From a virus: 50,594 nt of DNA. The position numbers and the translations under genes are program-made. The notes beneath the pieces are model-generated. The model saw nothing but the letters and a program-made list of their open reading frames with translations, was not told the origin of the DNA and made no database searches. Positions 33,113-40,060 of this stretch are shown here, piece by piece (positions within the stretch are counted from its first letter, which is position 1; every line of letters starts with the position of its first letter). The DNA lies in IMG/VR virus record IMGVR_UViG_3300044984_002789, positions 1-50,594 of that record, one strand, 5' to 3'.

Positions 33113-34195
33113 TTAAGCTGTTAATGCTTTAATAAAATACTTACCGTACTTGGTATGAAATGCATCCCAATTAGGTAATTTAGATGGAGTAATATCAAAC
33201 TTATATACAACGATCGCAGATCTCGCACCCATGATAGTTACTTCAATAGGGAAATTATTCGACATAAACGTGAAGAAGTTATCTAACATTTGATGCCAAC
33301 CTTCAACGTTATTTGCTAATCTATCTTTAAGCTCGTACGACATAGATACAGTTAGTGAATACATAGCACTAATATCACTAATCTTTGCTTGCGTAATCTT
33401 ACCATCTAAGATATCACCAGGTCTAGGTAACTGGCCAGCTACTTTACGATGACTCATGAACTTCGTACCAACACCGTCACCAATCGTACCTGATACTAAT
33501 GCATGCAACGTTTGACTATCAATCTCACCTTCATCCCAAACGAGATCTGAAAGGAACTTCCAGGTACGTGGAGTAGCAAATGCTTTGCTGTTATCGGTTG
33601 ATTTATACGTGTTAAGATCATTTGGTGCAAAGCTCAAATAACCGACTACTTCAGGGTGAATTTGATTTTCAATTGCCCATTCTTGCCAATCTTCAAAATC
33701 AACTTTTAATTCAAGATGAATAAAACGGTTAGCTAACGGAGCAGGAATACGGTATGTAACTCCTCGATCACCCTCTCTATTACCAGCAGCAACAATATCG
33801 ACACCCTTTGGCAAGACATATGTACCACAACGACGATTTAAAATTAGCTGATACGCTGCAGCCTGTACAGCAGGTGGTGCTGAGTTTAACTCATCGAAAA
33901 ATAAAATAGCATTGCTATCTGGATCACTTGGAAGTTCAGGTGGTGACGACCATGCAGTTGTGCCTAGATTTGGATTAAAATGTAAAACACCTTTAAGATC
34001 AGTTGGATCCCATAACGCTAATCTAATATCGATAATAGGTCGCCCAGCTTCTGCACCAATAGAGTGCACGATATCACTTTTACCTATACCAGGTGCACCG
34101 TGTAGGAATACAGGTCTACGAACTTTAATTGCACGTGCAACTGCACGCTTTGCTGCGTTTGGACCAACTGTACGAATACTTTCTGCTGCTGACAT
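33113..34195 (-). CDS. MoxR-type AAA+ ATPase
   Basis: 360 residues with Walker A HGAPGIGKS (32-40), Walker B ILFFDELN, sensor 1 VAAGN and an arginine-rich region after (PAPLANRFIHLEL). This is the MoxR/CobS clade, whose rings remodel a VWA partner protein. The partner gene follows directly. It has its own sigma70-like promoter at 34258-34286. Confidence 0.85.
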   Translation of the reverse strand: MSAAESIRTVGPNAAKRAVARAIKVRRPVFLHGAPGIGKSDIVHSIGAEAGRPIIDIRLALWDPTDLKGVLHFNPNLGTTAWSSPPELPSDPDSNAILFFDELNSAPPAVQAAAYQLILNRRCGTYVLPKGVDIVAAGNREGDRGVTYRIPAPLANRFIHLELKVDFEDWQEWAIENQIHPEVVGYLSFAPNDLNTYKSTDNSKAFATPRTWKFLSDLVWDEGEIDSQTLHALVSGTIGDGVGTKFMSHRKVAGQLPRPGDILDGKITQAKISDISAMYSLTVSMSYELKDRLANNVEGWHQMLDNFFTFMSNNFPIEVTIMGARSAIVVYKFDITPSKLPNWDAFHTKYGKYFIKALTA

Positions 34196-34257
34196 GATTA
34201 CTCTCGCTATGATTTATAATTTAACTAAATTCGGATATTTCTAAACCCGATGTAGCT

Positions 34258-34286
34258 ATTATATACCAATAGCGAGAATAAATCAA
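34258..34286 (-). promoter_or_regulatory. Sigma70-like promoter of the MoxR-VWA pair
   Basis: Minus strand TTGATT (34281-34286), 17 bases, TATAAT (34258-34263). AGTACTAAAG lies about 20 bases further upstream; the AGTACT element recurs near other promoters of this class. Confidence 0.72.
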
Positions 34287-34309
34287 CAGCTGTTTATAAT
34301 ACTTTAGTA

Positions 34310-35308
34310 CTACCTTACGTTAATTAAATGCGATTTGAATATTAGCCAACAATTGGTCCAGGTCCATCGTGCAGATGTTGACTTTACAGCATCTCTATCA
34401 AGCAGTAAGCATTTTTGAACAGACTCCTCAAAATTGTTGAGCATATATCCGTTAACACCAGGTTCTAATATGTCTAATGGACCTGGCACGTGAAATGCTG
34501 CAACGGGTGTACCTAACGATAGTGCTTCAATAATAACTATACCAAACGTATCAGTTCTACTTGGAAAACAGAATACATCAGCATTTTGATAATAGTTTGC
34601 TAATGATTCACCTCTATGATATCCCACGAAATCAACCGCAGGGTAACGCTTCTCTAGATCTTTACGATATGGACCATCACCTACTATTTGAATAGTGTAC
34701 TTATCTGTTGATAATGAGCATAAATCATCTAATCCTTTTTCTTTTGATACCCGGCCTACATATAACAAAATTGGCTTAGATCTAGTTGTACGTCCTCGTG
34801 ATGGCGATAAGTTTGTACGATCTACTCCACGTGTCCAAGGAACTACACTACCACTAAACCCATGCGCTTGTAATTCATTAACCATAGTTTGCGTTGTGGT
34901 TAATACTCGATACGATTTTTCATGAAACCAGCGAACGTACCCATAAGTGATACATTCTGGTATACGATATAATTTATTTAAGAATTCAGGAAATTTTGTG
35001 TGATACGATGTATTAAAATTTAAGTCGTGTTTAACACAATAATTGCGTATAGCTAAGCCTATTGGACCTTCTGTAGCAATATGAATATAACTAGGATTAA
35101 TTTCTTTTATAATCTCTGCAATATCGGTTACTATGCTTAGTTTAACTTCATTGTAGCCAATTGCGGAAAAATGTGTGAACATGCTAGGATCGACATATTG
35201 AATAATATAATCATCCTTACGTGCTTCGATTTCAATGTTAGTGAAGGTCGTTACAACTCCATTAACTTGATCAAGTAAATTATCCGTCGCTATTAAGATT
35301 GTTTGCAT
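34310..35308 (-). CDS. GT4 glycosyltransferase, Agt/SqdX-like
   Basis: 332 residues. Family features: QVNGVVTTF near the N-terminus, SYHTKFPEFL, VPWTRGVD, LLYVGRVSKEKGL, VGDGPYRKDLEKRYP, VDFVGYHRGE, VFCFPSRTDTFGIVIIEAL (GT4 E-x7-E) and GTPVAAFHVPGP. This is the SqdX/Agt-like branch that adds sugars to diacylglycerol. Directly upstream, after a 56-residue gene, is a PlcP-like phosphoesterase. In marine proteobacteria these two genes form the plcP-agt pair that replaces phospholipids by glycolipids under phosphate limitation. The product is shorter than bacterial Agt by some tens of residues, mainly between domains. Confidence 0.72.
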   Translation of the reverse strand: MQTILIATDNLLDQVNGVVTTFTNIEIEARKDDYIIQYVDPSMFTHFSAIGYNEVKLSIVTDIAEIIKEINPSYIHIATEGPIGLAIRNYCVKHDLNFNTSYHTKFPEFLNKLYRIPECITYGYVRWFHEKSYRVLTTTQTMVNELQAHGFSGSVVPWTRGVDRTNLSPSRGRTTRSKPILLYVGRVSKEKGLDDLCSLSTDKYTIQIVGDGPYRKDLEKRYPAVDFVGYHRGESLANYYQNADVFCFPSRTDTFGIVIIEALSLGTPVAAFHVPGPLDILEPGVNGYMLNNFEESVQKCLLLDRDAVKSTSARWTWTNCWLIFKSHLINVR

Positions 35309-35463
35309 TTGGTAACGACCTTGAAGTCAGGAAATTTTAATTTGAAGCTCATAGTATTTGCTACTGCATGACATTCTGCTTCTGAGTTAAACGTTAATTT
35401 AATCTCACCAGGTATATCTGTTGGATCATTAACGTGCATTACCGATAATAATAAAAACCACAT
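35293..35463 (-). CDS. Small exported protein (56 aa) between the glycosyltransferase and phosphoesterase genes
   Basis: ATG 35461-35463 has GAGG 9 bases upstream and the frame runs to TAA 35293-35295, overlapping the glycosyltransferase start by 16 bases. The product has a very short hydrophobic start (MWFLLLSVMH), a strand (EIKLTFNSEAEC) and two Cys (residues 31 and 53). No family recognised. Confidence 0.6.
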   Translation of the reverse strand: MWFLLLSVMHVNDPTDIPGEIKLTFNSEAECHAVANTMSFKLKFPDFKVVTKCKQS

Positions 35464-35467
35464 AATT

Positions 35468-36226
35468 TTATTCCTCGTTTATTATTTTGTCCCAAACAAT
35501 TATTTCCCACTCACCAGAAAAATGCTCTACTAATGCCGTCATGCTCTCCACCCAATCACCGTCATTCATATAAGCAATGCCGTTGATATCTTTGATCTCC
35601 GCGTGGTGAATGTGACCACATATAATACCGTCGAACTTTCTTTTTGCACAATAGTTAACTAAGTTATCTTCAAATTTAAACATGAAGTCTACAACAGACT
35701 TAACTCTATATTTTACGTATTTGCTAATTGACCAATACTCCCGACCAAATTTACCACGTATAACATTTAAATAATGATTTACTCGTAGCAGCACATCGTA
35801 TCCTGTATCTCCAATAAATCCTAACCATGGAGCGATAGCTGATATACCATCAAATAAATCACCATGAATTACGAGATATCGTTTACCATCTACTCCTATA
35901 TGTTCGTATTGATTTACTACTTTAATATCACCAAATCCAATATTATATGGGATTAGAGGACGCAAAAATTCATCGTGATTACCTGTTACGTATATCACTG
36001 ATGCACCTCTTCTTGCATGCTTTAATATTTTTTGAACCGCTGTTGTATGGCTTTGATCCCAGTACCATTTATTTCGTTGAATCTTCCAACCATCTATTAT
36101 GTCTCCAACTAGATAAAGTGTTTCACATTTGTTATACTTTAAAAAGTTTATTAATTCCAACGACTTACAATCACGTGTACCTAAATGTACATCAGATATG
36201 AATATGCTCTTATAGTGATGTTTCAT
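35468..36226 (-). CDS. PlcP-like metallophosphoesterase (COG2908)
   Basis: 252 residues with the calcineurin-like motifs: FISDVHLGT (D12, H14), GDIIDGW (D42), GNHDEFLR (N83, H84), IHGD and GHIHHAE. The long SISKYVKYRVKSVVDFMFKFE segment and MNDGDWVES are typical of the bacterial PlcP/'UDP-2,3-diacylglucosamine diphosphatase-like' branch, including Sinorhizobium SMc00171. That branch cleaves head groups from phospholipids. The neighbouring Agt-like transferase supports the lipid role over LpxH-type lipid A synthesis. A late-like GATAAATA box precedes it. Confidence 0.75.
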   Translation of the reverse strand: MKHHYKSIFISDVHLGTRDCKSLELINFLKYNKCETLYLVGDIIDGWKIQRNKWYWDQSHTTAVQKILKHARRGASVIYVTGNHDEFLRPLIPYNIGFGDIKVVNQYEHIGVDGKRYLVIHGDLFDGISAIAPWLGFIGDTGYDVLLRVNHYLNVIRGKFGREYWSISKYVKYRVKSVVDFMFKFEDNLVNYCAKRKFDGIICGHIHHAEIKDINGIAYMNDGDWVESMTALVEHFSGEWEIIVWDKIINEE

Positions 36227-36251
36227 ATATTTCCAGGTAGTTAGCTGCTAG

Positions 36252-36259
36252 TATTTATC
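36252..36259 (-). promoter_or_regulatory. Late-type promoter box of the PlcP-like gene (GATAAATA)
   Basis: Minus strand GATAAATA, one mismatch to TATAAATA, 25 bases before ATG 36226. Confidence 0.35.
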
Positions 36260-36324
36260 AGCCTAACATAGGTTTGGTTTCAAGTGAAAGTACTAAATAG
36301 TACTAAAAATATCGGGAGATTAAA

Positions 36325-36408
36325 ATGGACTTTTTTAGCGCTATTGCTGAGGTTGGATTCCCAATTGCTGCTGCGTGTGCAGCTGGATATTTCGTGTTAT
36401 TGAAGTAA
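36325..36408 (+). pseudogene. Truncated small membrane protein gene (27 codons)
   Basis: GGGAGATTAAA lies before ATG 36325; the 27-residue product starts MDFFSAIAEVGFPIAAA and stops at 36406-36408. I know intact relatives that continue for some 20-30 residues with a transmembrane segment after GYFVFL. Here the sequence passes into the start of the next gene in another frame. A near-direct repeat (GGATTCCCAATTG at 36355, GGATTTCCAATTG at 36420) offset by 65 bases links the two genes. A deletion between related neighbours is the likely cause. Upstream, AGTACTAAA occurs twice (36286-36305), but no promoter is clear. Confidence 0.45.
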
Positions 36409-36668
36409 TTAACAAATATGGATTTCCAATTGTTGCAGCTGGTGGAATGGGGTACTTTGTATACTTTATATGGCTATGGACAGCAAATGATATTAAGCCA
36501 CAAATAAGCAAGGCGCATGATGAACTTATCGCGTTAATTGATAGAGTAAGAATGCTGGATAATGATCTTATCCGGTTAAATGAAAAAGTAAATGTTGTGT
36601 TATACTTACGTAGATTAACACCGACATACGATCAACCACCTGATACTTCCGAGAGTAATAAAGAATGA
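36375..36668 (+). CDS. Small membrane protein, start uncertain
   Basis: The recognisable protein begins V-I-E-V-I-N-K-Y-G-F-P-I-V-A-A, a hydrophobic segment (GMGYFVYFIWLW), then a helix ALIDRVRMLDNDLIRLNEKVN. In relatives the product starts with Met just before EVINKYG. Here no ATG is available: the only in-frame start codons are GTG 36375 with no ribosome site, or an ATT at 36399. Translation may depend on coupling with the 27-codon gene, or this is damage. It overlaps the lipase gene by 4 bases (ATGA). Confidence 0.5.
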   Translation: MCSWIFRVIEVINKYGFPIVAAGGMGYFVYFIWLWTANDIKPQISKAHDELIALIDRVRMLDNDLIRLNEKVNVVLYLRRLTPTYDQPPDTSESNKE

Positions 36669-37408
36669 TTTCACAATTAACATTATACGAACAGTCACTT
36701 TTAATGGCTAGACTTAGCAGCTTAGCTTATTTTGATAATCAATCATTTACAGAATTAGGATACGATAGCGTGTTTATCGATCATAACGATTCTCAAGCGT
36801 ATGTACTTTGGGATATAGATGATATTATCTTAGTTAGCCGTGGAACGCAACCTACTGAACTTGCTGATATCGAAGCTGATATTCAATTTAATTTAGTTCA
36901 AAGCATAGGTCAACACGGCTTGGTTCATTATGGTTTTAAGCGCAGTGTTGATCATGTCTGGAGTGATATGTCTGCATTACTTACAAAATACAGTAATAGA
37001 AAAGTCTGGTGCACTGGGCATAGCCTAGGTGCAGCAATGGCTACTATAATTTCTGCTAGATGCTGTGGACTTAAAAACGTAGCTACTCCAACATTGTTTA
37101 CCTTTGGTAGTCCAAGAGTAGGTAATCAAGATTACGTTAATTACTTGTCATCACAAGGTATCGAACATTATCGTTGGGTAAATAGTGCGGATGTAGTTGC
37201 TCGTAATCCTATTGCACCTTACAAACACCATGGCAATCTCTGCTACTTTGATCACCATGGTAGATTAGCCGTAAGAACTGAATGGCAAAGAACTAAAGAC
37301 CGTGTAAAAGGCTTTTTTGCAGGTCTACGCCGTGGTAGCGTTAGTTTATTTGCTAATCATATGATAGACGGTTACATTACTAATATAGATAAATTAACCA
37401 TTAAGTAA
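36665..37408 (+). CDS. Class 3 lipase-like alpha/beta hydrolase
   Basis: 247 residues with SRGTQ (oxyanion-hole strand), the nucleophile elbow GHSLG (Ser 120), FGSPRVGN, and VNSADVVAR (catalytic Asp 176) followed by KHHGN (His). These are the three parts of class 3 lipases such as fungal triacylglycerol lipases. There is no signal peptide. It could act on host lipids during infection or lysis. It is the only sizeable plus-strand gene in a leftward region and stands next to the PlcP-Agt-like pair. Confidence 0.8.
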   Translation: MISQLTLYEQSLLMARLSSLAYFDNQSFTELGYDSVFIDHNDSQAYVLWDIDDIILVSRGTQPTELADIEADIQFNLVQSIGQHGLVHYGFKRSVDHVWSDMSALLTKYSNRKVWCTGHSLGAAMATIISARCCGLKNVATPTLFTFGSPRVGNQDYVNYLSSQGIEHYRWVNSADVVARNPIAPYKHHGNLCYFDHHGRLAVRTEWQRTKDRVKGFFAGLRRGSVSLFANHMIDGYITNIDKLTIK

Positions 37409-37774
37409 CTTACTATCAGTATTTTCTAATACCTCAACCAGCTTACGAGTTTTAGTCGGCACTTGAGTAAACAACTCGTTGAATACTTTTGCTGTTAAGT
37501 TCTTCTTAGCTTCAGATATCGAAATTGATAACGAATCATACGATCCCGTTCTGTTAATAAACTCCGGGATCGTTAACGTACATACATTAGCTAGCGCTGG
37601 TTTCGAATACATAATCGTGTAAAAATCATTACTTAATTTTACTGCATCTGATGTATCTACCGCACTAGCATGCGATGCTAACTCTTTTTTAATCTGATCA
37701 TATCGCACCTGAAGTGGCTTGATTTGGTTGTGCAATTCTGCAAACTCGCTAATTAACTCTTTGATATCAGTCAT
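37394..37774 (-). CDS. Hypothetical protein, helical
   Basis: A GTG start at 37786 is possible, but GTGAG sits 7 bases before ATG 37774 (MTDIKELISE), which I prefer (126 aa). Coiled-coil N-terminal half, mixed C-terminal half. Its stop region overlaps the convergent lipase end by 15 bases. It has its own sigma70-like promoter. Confidence 0.55.
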   Translation of the reverse strand: MTDIKELISEFAELHNQIKPLQVRYDQIKKELASHASAVDTSDAVKLSNDFYTIMYSKPALANVCTLTIPEFINRTGSYDSLSISISEAKKNLTAKVFNELFTQVPTKTRKLVEVLENTDSKLLNG

Positions 37775-37812
37775 CTTTATACTCACTATGTTAAAATTAA
37801 TACAACAAAGAT

Positions 37813-37841
37813 ATTATAACTGATACTAAATTAATAATCAA
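37813..37841 (-). promoter_or_regulatory. Sigma70-like promoter, minus strand
   Basis: Minus strand TTGATT (37836-37841), 17 bases, TATAAT (37813-37818), then ATCTTTGTTGT, a downstream element almost identical to the promoters at 42269 and 44767. AGTACT lies directly before the -35 box. Confidence 0.72.
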
Positions 37842-37852
37842 GTACTTTACTA

Positions 37853-38020
37853 CTAACCAACCCCTAGTAGGTCTGCATCTTCACCGTATAACGCATCTAA
37901 CTGTTTATCTACTACTGGGACAGTCGGGTCAAAATATTTTATATATCCGTGATAATGTACAGGATATCCAGTTGATTGTTCGTTTACCATAATAGGCTCT
38001 TGTGGGATGTCAATTAACAT
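37853..38020 (-). CDS. Small hypothetical protein (55 aa)
   Basis: ATG 38018-38020 to TAG 37853-37855. The 55-residue product (MLIDIPQEP...) is acidic and has YHGYIKYFDP. The ribosome site is weak. It fills the only ORF-sized gap here and lies 20 bases after the preceding gene. Confidence 0.45.
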   Translation of the reverse strand: MLIDIPQEPIMVNEQSTGYPVHYHGYIKYFDPTVPVVDKQLDALYGEDADLLGVG

Positions 38021-38040
38021 AAGTGTTACTCAATAATAAA

Positions 38041-38310
38041 TTATAATACAGTTAGTGCAGCTGCAGCAATTGCTAGCACGGCATCAACAATTACTTTTAA
38101 ATCTTCATATGCTCGTAATTCGTTAGCAGTGGTAATAATAGCTTCTTCAGTGTTAACATCATGAATTAGTTCAAAATATTCCTGTGCGGTAATTTTGTTA
38201 GCTTTATAATCACTAGTTATAGTTTTTAATTGATTGAAAACTTCTGCTAATTGAGCGTTTTCAATATCTGTATGGCTATCTATAAGCCCTAATACTTCTG
38301 TTATATTCAT
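38041..38310 (-). CDS. Small protein with hydrophobic C-terminus
   Basis: 89 residues, helical, ending in VIVDAVLAIAAAALTVL, a possible tail anchor. It is coupled by ATGA to the lipoprotein gene upstream. It may belong to the envelope/lysis group. No family recognised. Confidence 0.5.
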   Translation of the reverse strand: MNITEVLGLIDSHTDIENAQLAEVFNQLKTITSDYKANKITAQEYFELIHDVNTEEAIITTANELRAYEDLKVIVDAVLAIAAAALTVL

Positions 38311-38705
38311 TTAGATTTACTTCCTAATACTTGTTGAATAGTTGTAGCAGCTGATCGTATAACGTTAAATTTAATTTTACAATACGACTCACTTACTGGT
38401 TCTTTAGTGTTGTATCTATCATGTAATCCACGTGTAATATCATATAATGATTGAGCTAACGTAACGGTGTATTCGTTATGTGGTATCATAGACGCGTAGT
38501 TTTTAAATTCAGTACTTCGTAGAAACACGTAATTAACAGACTGTACAGTTTTAGGTAAACTACCACACTCATTTTCTGCAATCTGTGAGACACTATTAAT
38601 CTGATTTACTAACTGATATTCATTTACATCAAAATTACTTAAGTTGTGTGCATCAATTGCAGTACAACCAGATAATGCTATTGATAGCAATACTATTTTC
38701 TTCAT
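38307..38705 (-). CDS. Lipoprotein
   Basis: 132 residues with a lipobox LSGC (MKKIVLLSIALSGC). The mature part is soluble and mixed, with two further Cys. It overlaps the o-spanin gene end by 4 bases (ATGA), so it is translated with the lysis genes. Not itself a spanin by form (no Pro-rich short mature part). Confidence 0.6.
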   Translation of the reverse strand: MKKIVLLSIALSGCTAIDAHNLSNFDVNEYQLVNQINSVSQIAENECGSLPKTVQSVNYVFLRSTEFKNYASMIPHNEYTVTLAQSLYDITRGLHDRYNTKEPVSESYCKIKFNVIRSAATTIQQVLGSKSK

Positions 38706-39001
38706 TTTATTTCCTCACGCATTTTCGCTTGGGTCTTATACCATTCAATCCACGCGTTGTAACGTTCCAATAACTCGTAATACTTACCGTAGTTATTATT
38801 GGCATTCATAATTAAATCACTTAATTCAATTGTGTTCGGGTTTAATGGAGTTAGTGTCGGTGCTGGTTGCAGCAGAGCTTCCGGTGCTGAGGGAAACTTC
38901 GTTGTTAACGGCACGATTGTAGAACACCCTTGCAATATCAGGCACCCTGCAGTCAGCATTGATAACTGCACTGTTTTGTTGAATAGTTTGTTCAGCTGCA
39001 T
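38702..39001 (-). CDS. Rz1-like outer-membrane spanin lipoprotein
   Basis: AAGGA 8 bases before ATG 39001 gives MQLNKLFNKTVQLS with lipobox LQGC (99 aa). The mature part is Pro-rich (KFPSAPEALLQPAPTLTPL) and ends in a Trp/Tyr-rich helix (YNAWIEWYKTQAKM), a form typical of o-spanins. 176 bases of it lie inside the i-spanin gene in another frame, the classical embedded Rz1 arrangement. It joins the inner-membrane partner to fuse membranes at lysis. Confidence 0.82.
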   Translation of the reverse strand: MQLNKLFNKTVQLSMLTAGCLILQGCSTIVPLTTKFPSAPEALLQPAPTLTPLNPNTIELSDLIMNANNNYGKYYELLERYNAWIEWYKTQAKMREEIK

Positions 39002-39320
39002 GTGTTTTTTCCTTGACGTATTTAACACGTTCAACAATCTTGGTTTCAATTCTAATATTTTCAGTGTGTGCTGCTGCTTCAGCTGCTGCTAGTTGTTGTT
39101 CTAACTTAACAATTCGTACTTGCCATTCTTCTTCAACACTAAAACCACCTTTAAAATATGATCCACCCGCAAGCAGTATAATAGATATTCCACGAATTGG
39201 TAGTTGATATAGTAATAGTATTGGAAAAAACGTAATGGCTGTTCCAATAACACCTAATGCTAATATAATGTTGACTACCAATTCTATGATAACATCTGGT
39301 AATAAATGTAGTAAGAACAT
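38826..39320 (-). CDS. Rz-like inner-membrane spanin
   Basis: 164 residues with N-terminal hydrophobic segments (about residues 10-52), then a coiled coil (KLEQQLAAAEAAAH, IETKIVERVKYVKEKTH) and a C-terminal region with DCRVPDIARVFYNRA, which resembles the end of Rz proteins. GGGGA lies 8 bases before the ATG. The overlapping Rz1-like gene within it makes the call strong. Confidence 0.82.
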   Translation of the reverse strand: MFLLHLLPDVIIELVVNIILALGVIGTAITFFPILLLYQLPIRGISIILLAGGSYFKGGFSVEEEWQVRIVKLEQQLAAAEAAAHTENIRIETKIVERVKYVKEKTHAAEQTIQQNSAVINADCRVPDIARVFYNRAVNNEVSLSTGSSAATSTDTNSIKPEHN

Positions 39321-39350
39321 ATTTAAATCCCCACTGCTAGTAGGTCATAT

Positions 39351-39370
39351 GTAATCAATACACTGATTAC
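39351..39370. repeat. Short inverted repeat between late promoter and Rz gene
   Basis: GTAATCA, six bases, TGATTAC: perfect 7-bp arms. A potential operator or RNA hairpin in the leader of the lysis transcript. A 22-codon frame starting at 39413 (MSKLYAIN...) overlaps this leader, but its ribosome site is weak and I do not call it a gene. Confidence 0.35.
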
Positions 39371-39432
39371 TGTTTTGTGTAGCGTTTTTGTTAATAGCAT
39401 ATAATTTACTCATATTTCAAATAGATATGAAA

Positions 39433-39440
39433 TATTTATA
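39433..39440 (-). promoter_or_regulatory. Late-type promoter of the lysis cassette (TATAAATA)
   Basis: Exact TATAAATA on the minus strand, 112 bases before the Rz ATG. It overlaps an inverted repeat ATATTTCA/TGAAATAT at 39412-39435. Confidence 0.5.
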
Positions 39441-39451
39441 TGCTAATTACA

Positions 39452-40027
39452 CTACCTCTTTGATAATTTTGACATATTCATAAAGCTAGTTTTTGCAGCT
39501 GGTGCTGGCTTACTTATAATCGGCGCCGGCTTAGCTAAATTTACAGGTGGTGTTGATGCAAACTTTGCAGTGTCCATATAGTTCTTTTTTTCTGGCAACG
39601 GTGGAGCTACTGTAGGCATTGGTGGTGCGTTCCTAGCAGCTGGTAGACTATTACTACTATAATGAGTATCATGCGTTGGAGCTACCGGTTGCTCGTTCAT
39701 CTTGTTGTATACATGCCCAGCTAGTGCACCTGCTGCTGCACCGGCAACAAAGCTACCTACACCACTTGAGCTTTCAGTTTGATGAACTATCACTGGTGGT
39801 TGAGCGTACTGTTGTTGTGGAATAACTTGCGGTGCGTATTGTTGCACTGGTGGTGTATACTGTTGCTGATATTCCGCTTGTTGAGCCTGTAACTGTTGCT
39901 GCTGTGCGATAATCTGTTGTTGCTGAGCTTGAATTTGTTGCTGTGCTTGCACTTGACGATCGTGCTCACTACTACCACATCCAGTCAACGCAACTAATAC
40001 AGGTGCTACTAATAATACTTTTTTCAT
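39452..40027 (-). CDS. Gln-rich lipoprotein with glycine zipper
   Basis: 191 residues with lipobox LTGC, a Gln-rich stretch (many QQ in residues 25-80), a glycine-zipper helix GSFVAGAAAGALAGH, and a Pro/Ala-rich C-terminus. Glycine zippers insert into or associate with membranes, so an outer- or inner-leaflet lipoprotein is likely. It might act in superinfection exclusion or lysis; neither is shown. It has its own promoter. Confidence 0.6.
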   Translation of the reverse strand: MKKVLLVAPVLVALTGCGSSEHDRQVQAQQQIQAQQQQIIAQQQQLQAQQAEYQQQYTPPVQQYAPQVIPQQQYAQPPVIVHQTESSSGVGSFVAGAAAGALAGHVYNKMNEQPVAPTHDTHYSSNSLPAARNAPPMPTVAPPLPEKKNYMDTAKFASTPPVNLAKPAPIISKPAPAAKTSFMNMSKLSKR

Positions 40028-40060
40028 CTTATACTCACTTATGCTTAATATTGAACTACT

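Noticed and set aside
34310-34400. Possible frameshift at the C-terminus of the Agt-like gene
   Set aside because: The other frame gives a plausible ending (DLDQLLANIQIAFN), but the actual frame has ARWTWTNCWLIF, close to the normal W-x-x-x-x-x-x-F ending of GT4 enzymes, so no error is needed.
39345-39413. 22-codon frame in the leader of the spanin transcript
   Set aside because: It starts 20 bases after a late box, but it has no clear Shine-Dalgarno and its product has no features.
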